From Fragilariopsis cylindrus CCMP1102 (Eukaryota; Bacillariophyta; Bacillariophyceae; Bacillariales; Bacillariaceae): a stretch of 64,000 bases of DNA. A program made the position numbers and the translations under genes. The stretch spans positions 39,808 through 103,807 of the forward strand of contig FMBT01000444.1 of the NCBI GenBank assembly GCA_900095095.1. The letters are read 5' to 3'. Positions within the stretch are counted from its first letter, which is position 1. Every line of letters begins with the position of its first letter. Under the pieces are notes generated by a model. That model made no database searches. It worked only from the letters and a program-made list of their open reading frames with translations, and was not told the DNA's origin. Below, in pieces: positions 10,637 through 22,730 of the stretch.

Positions 10637-11883
10637 ATGAAGGGCATGATTTTAATAACAAGCATCCATCGTTGTGAAATTATTTCGTGCATAATAACGC
10701 ATCATAGAGCCCGATCTTGCCTTTTTGCGACTGCGTCCTCATCAGCATCTTCTTCCAATATGTCGCTACCGCAAACTAAACTTCGGGATACCTTCGAACG
10801 TTTACGATCAAATCCCAAAGAAATATTTCTACTCGACGGAGGAACTGGCGAAGAGCTTTTTCGACGCCAAGTCCCCGATGATCGAAAACTATGGAGTGCA
10901 ACTGCATTAGTTCACGAACAGTATCATACTATTTTGGAAGACGTCCACACAGATTTCCTCGAAAGTGGAAGTGATGCTATCACAACAAACAGTTACGGTG
11001 TTTGTCCTGGAGTTGGATTTGAATCAGATGATATTTCCAAGTACATTGCTATTGCTGGGAAGATCGCCCGACGTGCCACACAAAAATCGTCGGGTGCTAA
11101 CAGATATGTATTAGGTAGTTTAGGCCCACTTGTAGAATCCTACAGACCGGACAAGATAATGTCACATGAAGACGGTGTAAAAAATTACATGCGTGTGTGT
11201 AGCTCATTGGCCCCCCACACTGACGCGTTTATTGCAGAAACAATGTCCTGTGTAGAAGAATCGATCCAGGTATTAGATGCAGTGGCCCGCTCAAACGATG
11301 ATGATATCGACATGTTGACGGGACAACAACAATGCTCTTTATTGATTTCATATACACTCGACCCGAATGGTAATTTTCGCGATGGAGAGGAAGTATTAAA
11401 CGGAATACGGCGACTACTTGAATATGCTGAGAAAAAAAGAGAAAACGTACAATGTAAGATATTTACTACAGTATATTGAATAGTAATTTTTTGTTTACTG
11501 AATGCGGATATTTTGGGTTGTTGCGATCTCTTCTCACATTTTTTTATAAAGTGTTGGCCATTCTGTTCAACTGTTCTGAGCCCGAGGCCATTAGTAAAGC
11601 CTTAGAACGGGTCCATTCTGATTCAGAATTGCTCAAAATATTGAACGATCGATCTATTCTTCTCGGTGCATACGCCAATCGATTGACACAAGTAGTTCCC
11701 AATTGGATATTGGCAGATTCAGAAGCTCCGCAACCCTTACGAAATGATTTAGATGAGAAAAGATATTGGGAAGACTTCGTGAAAGTGTGGATTGATAGAC
11801 TAGGAGTTCAAATAATTGGTGGGTGTTGTGGAATCACTCCAGAGCACATACGATACATCAGAGCAGAGCTTGACAAAAGGTGA
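10637..11883 (+). CDS. Homocysteine S-methyltransferase (one intron)
   Basis: Transfers a methyl group to homocysteine, typically from S-methylmethionine, giving methionine. Exons 10637-11453 and 11552-11883; the 98-bp intron starts GTAAGA and ends AG. Joined length is 383 codons including stop. The N-terminal barrel motif FLLDGGTGEELFRR, then TTNSY and GSLGP, are visible. The three zinc/substrate cysteines of the family are present: one in FNCSEPE after the intron and two in GGCCGITPEH near the C-terminus. The intron join restores frame exactly at the NCSEP strand. The first ~41 residues, before a second Met, are Ser/Ala/His-rich and may be a targeting peptide; starting at that Met gives the bare enzyme. 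Confidence 0.9.
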
Positions 11884-12004
11884 GACCTTCTAGATCTTAC
11901 CACGATGTAACAGTATCTATTTTTTCAAGACATTGCATACAGTAGCTATACATGATAAACAGAAGACGATGATGATATCTTTCGTGGATAAATAATTTGC
12001 CAAT

Positions 12005-14420
12005 TTAGAGTTTATAAGCACTAGATTTTGATTTTGATTGCTTTTCCGGACCATCGTCATTGAGCTCTTTGGCATGACCATGTACAGTTTCTTGCGCCTC
12101 GGCTTGTAATCTTTTGAAGAATGTACCACTGGATCCAAATTTTGTATCCGTCATATCTCTTTCTCCCATTGTGACCTTTCCTCTTGCCCTTGCCAAAGAC
12201 AGTTCTTCTTGCGCCTTTCGCTTTTCGTATGGATTGTTCAAGCCTAGTCCTGGTTGCAAGCGTGAGATCAATTTATTGTCGGCCTCCTTTTCTTTTCGTG
12301 CCTTGCGACGAGCTGTCTTCTTAGAATTACGCTGTCTCTTGCGATCAGTCTGATCCATTTCATCGTCCGCACGAAGGATGCCATCGCGGCCTCTCTTTGG
12401 TGCGTATACTTCCTCCGGTGCAATACCCCGAGCATCACTGACATGCAGAGGTAAGACCTCTTCCATGGCAATTGCAGGTACAGTCATCGGTCGTGCCTCA
12501 GCCTCGTCAGCGATCGGTCTCGGAGCAAAGTGGTAATTTGATAACGCATCAAGCTTGCTGCATAGGTTTGCAAAAAGTTGTTTCATCTCGTCTTTGGCTT
12601 TATCCTCTTCAGTTTTTTTCTCGTCGGCATCTTTATCATAACCTACTGCCTTTTTCAAATACTCTCGCTCGTATAGTTCTCCAAGACCCAGCTTGGACTT
12701 TTCCTGGCTAACTTCGGGTGCTTCGCCTCGTTTCTTATTCCAACCTATATCAGGAAGCTCACGTGGAACAACATCATCCCAATCTTCGGCAATGATCCGT
12801 TTTTTGATTGCATCTTCTAAATCAATGGTATGCTCAACTGTTATTATCGGAGCTTGTTTGCTTGCCATTTCAAATTCAGGTGTACCTTCCAACAAGGAAT
12901 TGGTTGGACGAGATGTGGACTTGGATTCACCCTTCATCTGCCAAGGCTTTTCATTTATAAGTTCTTTCTCTAGTTCATCCGTTTGACGGCGTAGCTTTTC
13001 TTCCTCTTTTGTTAGATTCTTTTTCTTGTCATTCTTTCTTCCAGGAACAGCTACATCGTCTTCTTTTGCGTCTTTCATATCTTCCATTTCTTCCTCATCA
13101 TCATTATCGTCCTGGGGCTGATCCTCTGAACGATCATCACGCCATCCTGTCTTGTCTTCCTTATCAAAATCATATTCACCCCAGGAATCGTCATCATCAT
13201 CTTTTTTCGATGATTTTTTGTTAGATTGAGGATTTTTCTTCTTATAACGTTCGATAAATTGTTTCTGAGGTGCACCGAATAAGTCGGCTGCTGTCATATC
13301 CACTACACCATCATCGTCGTCCTCATCCTCATCATCTGGATCTTTCTCTTCATATAAATCATATAGCGCATCAATATCCTCTTTGTCGCGGTACTTTTTA
13401 CGTTTAACACTTTTCACCTCTTCGAAAAGTTCGTCCTCATCACTTTCCTCCCCATCACTATTGTCGTGATCCATACCCCCCTCTCGTTGTCGTTGATGGA
13501 ATGATTTCTTATTTTTGTCTTGCTTCTTGTTCTTTTTTTTTCAGGTTGACCAAAGGCTTCACTAGGTAGATAGTCCTCCTCTTCGTCAGCAAATTCTTCC
13601 ATTTCGTTAAGGTCAAAGAAGCCATCCTTCATGTCTTCGACAACCGGATCGTATAGTTCTTCTTTTTGCTTCTCTTCCGATTTTGCCTTTTTCCACCTTT
13701 AGTATCTTCGGCATCCTCGTCATTGGATTCTTCTTCTTCGTCGTCCATATCTTCCATAGCACGCTCCATGCGCTCACGAATTCTCTGCGCTTCCTCATCA
13801 TTTTCATTGTCACTGCCGTCATCGTCGTCCTGCTGTTCATCGTTACTTCGTCATACTCATCGTTATCACCATCACTGTCATCATTATCAACGTCATCATC
13901 ACTATCCATAACACCCAAGTCCAAGATACATATATCATCTTTGGAGGACTTGACGAGTCGTTTCGAAGATTTCTTGACAAGTTTCACCAAGCGGAATTTT
14001 GTAAATCGACCTGACCAAAAATCGTTTCCGGCAAGTCGGTGTCCGTAACTTTCATCTCAGGGACGTGCAATTTGGGTAAACCCGACAGGACACTTGATAT
14101 AGACGTTGTCATTGTAGACTTATTTTTCTCCTCTTCGGTAGACACCTTGGAATTACTTTCATGTAATTCTTTGTACTGTTTCCCCAAGGATTCGATATCA
14201 AAAAAAAGTGTTTTAGAAATCTTGATGAGCTCTTCAAGCGTTCTCTGCTTTTCTCGACCGATTCTTTATTATTATTGTTATTGCTCGAAGTACCATCATC
14301 ATGATCATCATTATCGTTTGGGGTGCCGTTAGAATAAAGTAAGGGTAAAATCCTCTTTTCAGGATTGTCTAAAATATTTATGAGACGATCAAGAACATCT
14401 TTTTTACTATTGTCACTCAT
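12005..14420 (-). CDS. MPP10: U3 snoRNP component MPP10 (frame broken at five sites)
   Basis: Nucleolar protein that with IMP3 and IMP4 joins the U3 snoRNP for early 18S rRNA processing. The C-terminal 489 codons (13474-12005) are intact and carry family blocks: EDWDDVVPRE, LDALSNYHFAPRP, MEEVLPLHVSDA and a Lys/Arg-rich tail. Upstream, the reading frame changes five times, near 14249-14252, 13997-14000, 13841-13849, 13688-13692 and 13533-13541. Each break is bridged by adding one base, four of them in A runs of the coding strand. With these, ATG 14420 to stop 12005 is exactly 807 codons. The N-terminal part keeps the DLPETIFGQVDLQ block and long acidic stretches typical of the family. This is either assembly error or a decayed allele. 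Confidence 0.88.
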
Positions 14421-14880
14421 TGTGCAGTAGGTCAAGGTACGAAAAAGTCGCTATATGTAGCTGTAGCAGTCCACTACCTGTTGATTCTCAAATGTCTTGT
14501 ACAGTACTCGTACTCAATCTTCTCTTTAGTGCTTGTGATAGAGTTTATTTGTTTCTTCTTTCATATTTGTTTTAGTTTTGGAGTTTTCTAGTGAAAAAAG
14601 ATAACGAACGCCGTCAAAGGATTGGTTGGCTTTTGTGGCTCATGACTAAAAATATCGAGTCTTGTAATATTGGTCTTGTCGTAAGAGTGGAATTACGCTG
14701 TAGGACCTAATGTACGACTTAGTCCTTAATCTATCATATTTTTCCGTCGGAAGATGGTCCTGGATTTATTTCTGTTTTTTTTGTTAATTTTGTTTATTAT
14801 GTTTAATGTTGACAGGACACAATTAATCAATTACTCCTCTTATATACTGTAATTAAACTCACCTAAAACTAATAATCAAG
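14421..14880. other. Divergent intergenic region
   Basis: 460 bp between the divergent MPP10 and eIF4E genes, both in gene expression and ribosome supply, so a shared bidirectional promoter is possible (inference). T-rich; no clear element. Confidence 0.5.
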
Positions 14881-16094
14881 ATGGCCGCAGCTACAATGGT
14901 AAGCATGATAATTATAACATTCGCCTTCGTTCCATCGGTAACGATTTGAGATTATCGATTTGATTTTCAACAATGCATGCATTCGTTTTGCACTTGTATG
15001 TACGGTAGTTTGTTTATTCTCGATCAAATATTTTTGAAATCAGAGCCATCACAATGGTTCGAAATTTATGCTATTTCGAAATACCACGCTTTACTCAAAT
15101 ATAACTTTCCTTTTGTGTAACTGTTCTTTTTTTACGTTTGTAATAGGAAGGAACACCCCTTCACGCCGCATATTCCTTTTCTTTCATGCGACGAGGAAAA
15201 GGTAGTAAGACCACCGAGGAAGGTGGTCTTCCGGCCGCCGCACAGAAACAACAAAACGTAGAGAAGCCAACTGCTGAGGAACAAAAACAACAAGAATCGG
15301 CAGGAGGACCGCATCCGTATGAAAACTCCATCAAATCAATCACTACCGTGAAATCCGTAGAGCAATTTTGGGCGACATACAATTATTTACGTCGTCCTAA
15401 TGATTTGTCATCAACGACGGATTATCATTTTTTCCGGGATGGAATAAAGCCAACATGGGAAGACCCAAAAAACGCCAAGGGTGGTAAATGGATCGTACGT
15501 ATATTTGAACATGCATTACTTTTTTGCCTATCGTAGTCTTTGGTGACTTGAATATTATGTCCAAGTGTTTTTTTTATAAATGAACCTCGCTCACTCTTTG
15601 TGGTGTGTGTGTGTGTGTGTGTTGGATCGTTTGTTCAATGTATTTTCCTACCGTAGATCCGTCTGCCCAAGGGACTCGCTAGTCGTTATTGGGAAGAAGT
15701 TGTACTGGCGTTAATTGGTGGACAGTTCCCCGGTATCTCCGACGGTGAAATTTGTGGTATGGTTATTTCGATTCGTTACTCCGAGGACATTTTAGGAATC
15801 TGGAATCGATCAGCTGCTGATAGAGAAGTTGTTGATCGTCTCCGTGAAGCTATTAAAAAGGTTTTGCAGCTTCCACCAAGTGCCTATGCAAGCATGGAAT
15901 ACAAACCCCATCAGAATGCAATCGCTGATCGATCATCATTTCGAAATGCACAGGCATGGAAGCCCAGCAACAATCGACAAAGCAGTAATCCGGAAGCTCC
16001 ACCATCGTCGACTACAAATAGTAGCACGCGTCACCGCTCCGGTTCGTGGGTTGAAAGGGAAAATCGACGCGATAGCGATCGGGCATGGCGTTAA
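14881..16094 (+). CDS. EIF4E2: eIF4E family cap-binding protein, class II (4EHP/nCBP type)
   Basis: Binds the mRNA 5' cap; class II members usually repress or specialise translation. Three exons: 14881-14898 (MAAATM), 15147-15494 and 15657-16094, all phase 0, with GT-AG introns of 248 and 162 bp. Product 267 residues. The class II pattern is plain: an AYSF strand and RR before a low-complexity loop, YENSIK, VEQFW, the cap-stacking Trp in KPTWEDP, then GGKW, RLPKGLASRYWE and GEICGMV. In class II the first cap-stacking Trp of classical eIF4E is replaced by an aromatic, here the Tyr of YENSIK. Exon 2 ends at KWI and exon 3 resumes IRLPKG without loss. The C-terminal ~55 residues are Ser/Arg-rich and unique. 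Intron 2 has a GT repeat. Confidence 0.92.
15603..15623 (+). repeat. (GT)n microsatellite in eIF4E intron 2
   Basis: About ten GT units inside the 162-bp intron, some 30 bp before its acceptor. Confidence 0.85.
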
Positions 16095-16483
16095 TTTAGT
16101 ACAGCAATACTATAGTAATATAATTAATTCTACCCATTCTTAATAAAGCTACTTCTACTCCAAATATTATTTAACGTAGGATAATATACCCATGGATAGG
16201 TGTACATCATCTATACAAATAAATACACTACATTTACAGTGCCATGGTTGTTCTCTTAATAATCTAATCCAAATCAGTTATATATATATAATACATGTCC
16301 ATATTATAATAAACTTTAAGACTATTAAAACCAAGAGCATGATATGCGGCAGTCCCCTTTGCTCGCATTCTCAGGTATTAACAACAGACCAAGATTGTGT
16401 TTATCACATCGGATTTTACTCGATAAAATTGCATAGAGCAACAAGTTTGATTCATTTAATCGTGTCTTCAGTAAAGTTAATAC
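16095..16483. other. Convergent 3' intergenic region
   Basis: 389 bp between the converging ends of eIF4E and SMC1. AT-rich, short ORFs only, a small TA run near 16280. Nothing else seen. Confidence 0.5.
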
Positions 16484-19400
16484 CTACTGGGTAGTTACCG
16501 TCCCCGCTGGACTTCCTGGAGGTGCTTGACGCTTTTTGCTTGACGATCCGCCTTCGCTCTTCGCCTTACGTTTTTTCTTCATCGCCTTTTCTTCCTCTTC
16601 CTGCTTTTTCTTGTCGAATTGGGTAAGATCCAACGTGAGCGTGCGACTGGAATTGGTCCCAACGTCTTTACAAATACCGACCAAAGACTGACTACGCTCG
16701 TAAAACATATCCTTTAGACTGATGACAATGCACTGAAAGTCAACTTGGCTACGTTGCTGGATATAATTGCACACCTTACGTAAGTTGACTGGTGAATAAA
16801 AAATTGGAAGAAGAGAGAAATAAATAAGAAAGGAGGATTTTTAGTGTGTACTAAAAGTGTTAAAAAGGTCGTGGTTATCATAGGTACCATCGCCCTCTAA
16901 TATAAAAATGATTCAAGAGTAAAAAATCGATATTGAAAGAACAAAAAAGAAACTCACTGTTGTCCAAAGCAGCGTCAACTTCGTCCATGACAAAGAAAGG
17001 AGCCGGATGATACGAATGAATGGCAAACAAAAGAGCAAGTGAAGCCACGGTCTTCTCGCCACCCGAAAGCTGATACATATCTCTAAAACGTTTCATTGGA
17101 GGCATAGCATTGAATTTCATCCCTCCCTTAAAGGGCTCCTCAGTGTCATCCAATGTAAGATAGGCATTGCCACCTAAAGGACTACACACACACACACACA
17201 CACACACAGAAATTGTGGACATAAATAGTTACGGGTGAGTGAACACGCTATATCAAGAACTAAGATCAATCTCTTTGTATCCCGAAAACATTACTTAGAG
17301 ATATTTATTATATTGCACTTACTGTTTAGAAGACTTCGTCATATCGGTGTAAATGGTCTTGAGAGCAGTATCGATATGATTGAATGCATCGAGGAATTTC
17401 TTAGTGCGCCGTTTCTTGATTTTCAGAAATTCGGTAGCGGCTTTGCGTGACTTCTCCTTAGCCTGCTGATAATCTGCATCAGTTCCCTTGAGTTTTTCCG
17501 TAATGGTAGAAAATGCTTCATGGGCCTTCACAAAGAAGAAGAATTTTTGAAAAATTTGGTTAAAAAATGACAGTTAGGAACTACAAAGTCAACTCTAATG
17601 ACGACAAACAATATCCTTCAATAACAATGAAATAGAAACTTCGCGCTAACAGACAAACTTACCTTCATGTTTGGTGCAATACCTTCAATCTCCGCATCAT
17701 ATTTGCTACGTTTTTCTTCGAAGTCTTTCTTCACTTGAGAAGTCTCACGGTCAGTAAGAATTTGTTTCAAATCAGAACGTAACTTAGTAAAGTCAACTTT
17801 TTCTGCCTCGTTTTTATCGGCAACCACCTTCGAATCGTCATCTTGGGAGTACTGGGTGGGATTTGCCTCTACGGAAGGCTGGGTGGAAATTGGATCTGAA
17901 GTTCGATCAGTTTGCTGTGTATCGGAAAGATCCTCGTCCTGTTCGTCTTCTTCATCCGCCTCCCCAATCTGACGACCAGATCTAGTTTTTCTTCCAGCTT
18001 TTCCGGAAGATCCGTCTGCGCCAGCCAAAGGCAAAACAATTTCCTCAAGGCGAGCACGTTGCAAAATTTCTGAAAGCCGACCTCGAAGCTGTTCTAATGC
18101 AGATTCTTCGGAGGAAACTGATTTTCGCACTTTGTTTCTTTCATTCTGGGCTTCCTTGAATTCATTCTGTAACTCCTTGGCGTGTTCTTCTGTACGGCGT
18201 TCTTCCTCCTGTGCTGCTACGACGGTTTCTTCCGCTTCTTCTAGATTCTCTTTCGCCGACAGACCCTCTTTCTTCAGCTCTCCTTGGCGCCCCTTGGCGT
18301 CCTTCAGCTTTTTCTGGTGGGTCTTGAGCCGTTTTTCGACGGTCGCGATGGGTTTTTTCAAATCACGATTAGATTCATAGTTTTTTTGCTCTTCTAGTTG
18401 GGTAATGTGTTCAACCAAAGCTCGTTTATTTTTGTTGAACTCGTCACGAGACTCACGAGTTGCCTGTTCGTACGCTTGAATATCAGTCATTCCCGTGGCA
18501 GTCAGAAAAGGACCAAGATGTTCATCTTCAGCGGCCTTGACGTCGGCAATGGCTTTCTCCTTATTCGAATTGAGCTCCTTGATTTCCTCCTCGAACTTAG
18601 CCAACTTCTTTTCGAGTTGCGGAATCTTACGTGCTATCGATTTAAGCAGAGTACTTTTTTCTGCTAAGGCCTTGCGGGTAAACTCCATATCACTCTTGGA
18701 GTATTCAGCGCGATTATTGAGCGAGTCGTAATTATTTCTCAGTTCTTCCATCCGTGATGATCGACCAATGGATTGACGTCCCGTTGACTGACTTCGATCC
18801 AAGTCATTTCGTTCCGCATCCAACTTATCTTTCTTTACGCGAAACTCTTCCATGACCTGATCGTCCCAATGTCCAGCTCTGTTGGAAGCATCATTGAAAG
18901 AAGCAGTTCCGCCGGTCATAGTTCCCGCCTTGGAAATAACAGCACCACCCAAGGTGACGGCTTTGATGGAAGACGTTTCGTTTCTATCGGCGCCTCCTTG
19001 ACGATTATTATTGCTTCCGAAACAAAGTTGTCTGGCGACATCAAGAGTGTCGCATACGACTGTATTGTTTACGGCATAGAGGACTGCCTTGCGGATATTG
19101 GGATCGCAAGAAATAACGTCAGCAGCTAATCGAAAACGTCCATCGTGTGCCAATTTGGCACGGACTCTTTCCGTCGATTCCCTGGACGGTACCTGAATAC
19201 TATCAAGCGGCAAAAAATTTGCGCTTCCAATCCGATTTTCGCGGAGGTATCTAATACATTCAATTGCCGTGGCCCTAGTGTCCACAACTGCTCAACAACA
19301 AATGTACATATTATAAGTGGAAAAAGAGTGAGACCAAAGTTACGAATAAAAGTAGATGAAATTACTATTATAGCGAGCAAGAACAACGCCCGAGGACCAA

Positions 19401-21310
19401 CAGCCACGAGCACAAAAATCAGGAGATCCAACATAAGTGCGATAACAATAACAATACAGGATAACAATTTAAGATGAACATACCAATACCATCCATATCT
19501 TTACCAGCAGCCACGGTAACGGCAAGATTGAATCTACGCTGAGTAGGACGGCATAAGTCAACAAGTCTCCCAAGACTCCCCCTTTAAAGTGCAACTGTAA
19601 GGATTTGATTGCATCCTTTAAACGTTCCTCATCACGATTCTTACGACGGTCATCTCGTGCATCTCTCAACTTCGCATTGATATTTTCCAATTCCTGATCA
19701 ATTTCTGTTCGGCGTGCTTCAGCACGTTCGATGTCTTGAGTTGCGCTACGTAATTCATCTTCTGCAGATTTCCGATCAGATTCGGTCTTCGAAATACTGT
19801 TGGCAATTTTTTCACGACGTTCAGTAATTTCAATTCGTGTCTTTTCAAGTTCATTCTTTTGGGTGGACGTTTCTGTTAGTTGTCGCTGTGCATCGGCGGC
19901 ACTAGCTCGAGCAGATTCCATCTGTCGAGTAATCTTCTTTAATTTGTCACGAGGACCAACACTAGCGAGAGTTGCCGCCTCTCGAACACGTTCGTATTCT
20001 TCTTCCTGGTCTTGAGTAAGAGTCGGTTGATCATCTGGTAATGCATCCTGTTTGGTCGTCTCGTATTCATTTTGTAGTTCTTCCAATTCTGACTTTGCTT
20101 GTTTGGTATCGGTATCCAGATTCTTGAGTGTTTCATCGTGTGTTGATGCCTTTTCCTTGTGTTTTGAAATTTGAGTTTTATCATTGGCAATCTGTTTTTG
20201 AAATGTTTTAATTTCCTCCTCGACACGGATCAAGGATGGTTCTAAATGATCAGCCGTAGCAGCTAATTCGACACGTTTTTTATCCGCAGCCTGATGGTCC
20301 CGTCGTGCCTTCGAGGCTTCCTTTTTTGCCTTCTTGAGTGAGGACGTATGGGATTGTTCTGATTCTTCCTTTTCTTCTAATTCAGTTTTAAGTTCGGTCA
20401 AATGTTGTTCCCTTTCTTGACGGTCGATCTCCATATGGTAAATCTGCCAAAGATAATAATCGGTGAGCAGGATCTGCTTATTGGCAAGCAATTCGTCGAA
20501 TCGGATCGCTTCATCACGTTGTTCCTTTAGTAGTCGTCGTTCTCCCTTCATCCCCTTTTGTTTGTTGTAACAAAATAATGACGCAGCTTCAGCTTCTTCC
20601 TTGGCCGTGAGTGCCTCATCGTACGGTTGTTTCAATTCAGCACTTTGAGAAATATTTTCCAACAATTCAACGAATTCTGCTGGAGATTTCCGTGCCAATG
20701 ATTCTACATCACCTTGAAAGACTAGAAAGTTTCGTGCCTTGACCAGAACCCCGATACTGGCAAGTCGATCTTCATATTGCTTGTAGGTAACAACCTTGTT
20801 ATTGATTCGATAATCACCGTTACCATTAGGATGAATCGTACGTTGAAACTTAGTTGTTACTTTCGTCGATGATGATTTATTATTTTTTTGGAGAGGCTTG
20901 GTGGTGCCTACTGCTCGACGAGTACGCTTTTTAGCGGGAGGTGAAGATAAGACACTTTCGTCATCGTCATCGTCGTCGTCATCTTCGTCGGTGGACTTTG
21001 CTTCATCTTCATCCTCATGACTACCATCATCATTATTATCTTCGTCGTCTTCAAAGTAAATAGCTGCACTTGCGGTCAATTTGTTACGAGAATTCTTTTG
21101 CATTCCTGGTGGTCGAAAGATTAAATCTTTCATTTGAGTTGAACGTAAATCACGCGATTGTACTCCAAGGACGAAACTAAGTGCGTCCATGCAATTACTT
21201 TTCCCTGATCCATTGGGACCAATAATACTTGTGAACGATTGGAAGGGACCAATCTTTTGTAGTCCACCATAGGATTTGAAATTTTCGAGTTCGAGGTAGG
21301 TGACCGGCAT
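16484..21310 (-). CDS. SMC1: Cohesin subunit SMC1 (five exons, one frame break)
   Basis: Core ATPase of cohesin, pairing with SMC3 to hold sister chromatids. Exons 21310-19484, 19287-17663, 17525-17323, 17181-16958 and 16788-16484, all GT-AG with matching phases; about 1394 residues. Walker [10 protein letters not shown] lies near residue 35. Two long coiled coils flank the hinge, whose conserved strands are [12 protein letters not shown] and [10 protein letters not shown]-like [12 protein letters not shown]. Exon 4 has the ABC signature LSGGEKT and Walker [14 protein letters not shown]. An acidic Asp/Glu/Lys insertion sits at residues ~100-165. The start is [11 protein letters not shown] at 21310; an open leader upstream is not coding. 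One base is missing near 19576-19582 (a C5 run on the plus strand): without it the hinge leaves frame, with it all junctions agree. The last intron's acceptor follows a TG repeat. Confidence 0.94.
17184..17208 (+). repeat. (CA)n microsatellite at the SMC1 exon 4 acceptor
   Basis: On the coding (minus) strand this is a (TG)n run ending in TAG, and exon 4 begins at the very next base (17181). It takes the place where a pyrimidine tract is expected. Confidence 0.85.
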
Positions 21311-22677
21311 TTTTAATTTTCTTTTTGGAAAAAAACTGTACAATTGACAGATGAGATGTAGATAATGGAATGAACAGAGTCGAGTCAATCAAGTCTCCAC
21401 TATAGTAACGTTAACCTAGATACTTGTATGATCAATGTCACCAGATCAAATTTAAGTACTTATTAGTTCTTGTATTATGATACTATAGAATGATAACCTT
21501 GATCAATGATAATGGTAAACGGCAAACGGTCTTGAAAGTGCTATTCGGCTGTTGACGCTGATTGTGTAGCTACGGTGCCGTACAATAGAAGAATCTTGAA
21601 GTATTTTTTATTTCTTCCAATAATACTTAGTACTGTCAGGCCGCTAATAACTTTCGAACTCTGAAGAGAGATTGATGGCTTGTTTGCGCGCGCCAACCCT
21701 TCGCGCCGTAAAATGATAGAAAACGTATGAATAGAGATTTGAACTTAGTACTACGGGTAGAATTATTACCATTGTTGTTGTACCGGTAGTACAATAATTG
21801 TAGTAGTAGATAGATACATCACAATCAGTTCCAACAGCAAAGAGATAGCATTGACTTTGACTACTGCCAGGAAGCTTAATGTCAGTCACTTGGTGGTTTG
21901 AGTTACTATACCATGATAGTAGTAGTAATAATAATAATAATAATAAGTAGACATCTACTTAACTTGTTACAACACATACATGTTTTGTGGACAGAAAACA
22001 CAAACAATATTGCATTGCTGTTGTGTCCAGATCCGATTATCAATACCCAGCATCATTATTACCAACCAAGAATGGAGATTTTTCTCCAGTTTGTAGAAGA
22101 ACAAGAACTTGTATATATTATCATCATCAGCAGTGCAATTCCATTACCAGAGCCTTTGTAATGAAGCAGAGGAATAATACACACGACACTGAACAATTTT
22201 AGTGATAAATATGAAAGGATGATGATATCAATTAATTGAGACCATCAACTGTATTGCAAACCTAAAACTGCAATAGCTATACTCATTTCACTTGTAGTAA
22301 TAGATAAACACGAATTGCAGTAGTAGGCCCTTGATGAATAATAATATGAGCATCTTATAGAAGAACAACAATTGATATTGAATCAGTTGCCCTTGGCTAT
22401 AAGTTTGATATTGACATCAACATTACTACCAATATATAGAAGACATAATCATCATCAGTATATTGACATGATAGTTTACAAGATGAGGAGTACAAAATGG
22501 TGGTGTCAATAATAACCTGTGGTTGAACTAAGAAACATCAAAAGTTTGAGGATTGATAATCAAAAGTCTTTGATAGAAACAATTGTTGAAGGTTTGTCTT
22601 ATATGATTAGCTCATTCATGGTATTGTCTCATTTTTGTGTACTTTTGTTAACATTACAACGGTGTGTGTTGTATATG

Positions 22678-22712
<35 letters not shown>

Positions 22713-22730
22713 ATGTGTAAACCTCCTATT
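21311..22730. other. Intergenic region upstream of SMC1 with microsatellites
   Basis: 1.42 kb between the SMC1 start and the end of the CIA30 gene. Contains an (AAT)n run at about 21921-21948 and a TA/TG run at about 22674-22718. Short ORFs are AT-driven and look random; I see no gene. Confidence 0.55.
22674..22718 (+). repeat. (TA)n(TG)n compound microsatellite
   Basis: TA dinucleotides passing into TG dinucleotides, just beyond the stop of the CIA30 gene. Confidence 0.85.

Noticed and set aside
11476-11551. Separate small gene for the C-terminal half of the methyltransferase
   Set aside because: Opens at TTG inside an intron; splicing 11453 to 11552 restores the family sequence in frame.
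15050-15075. GGTTCGAAAT as a tRNA T-loop
   Set aside because: No acceptor or anticodon stem around it; lies in the first intron of the eIF4E gene.
21311-21388. N-terminal extension of SMC1
   Set aside because: SMC1 proteins begin just before the [11 protein letters not shown] strand; the ATG at 21310 does this exactly.
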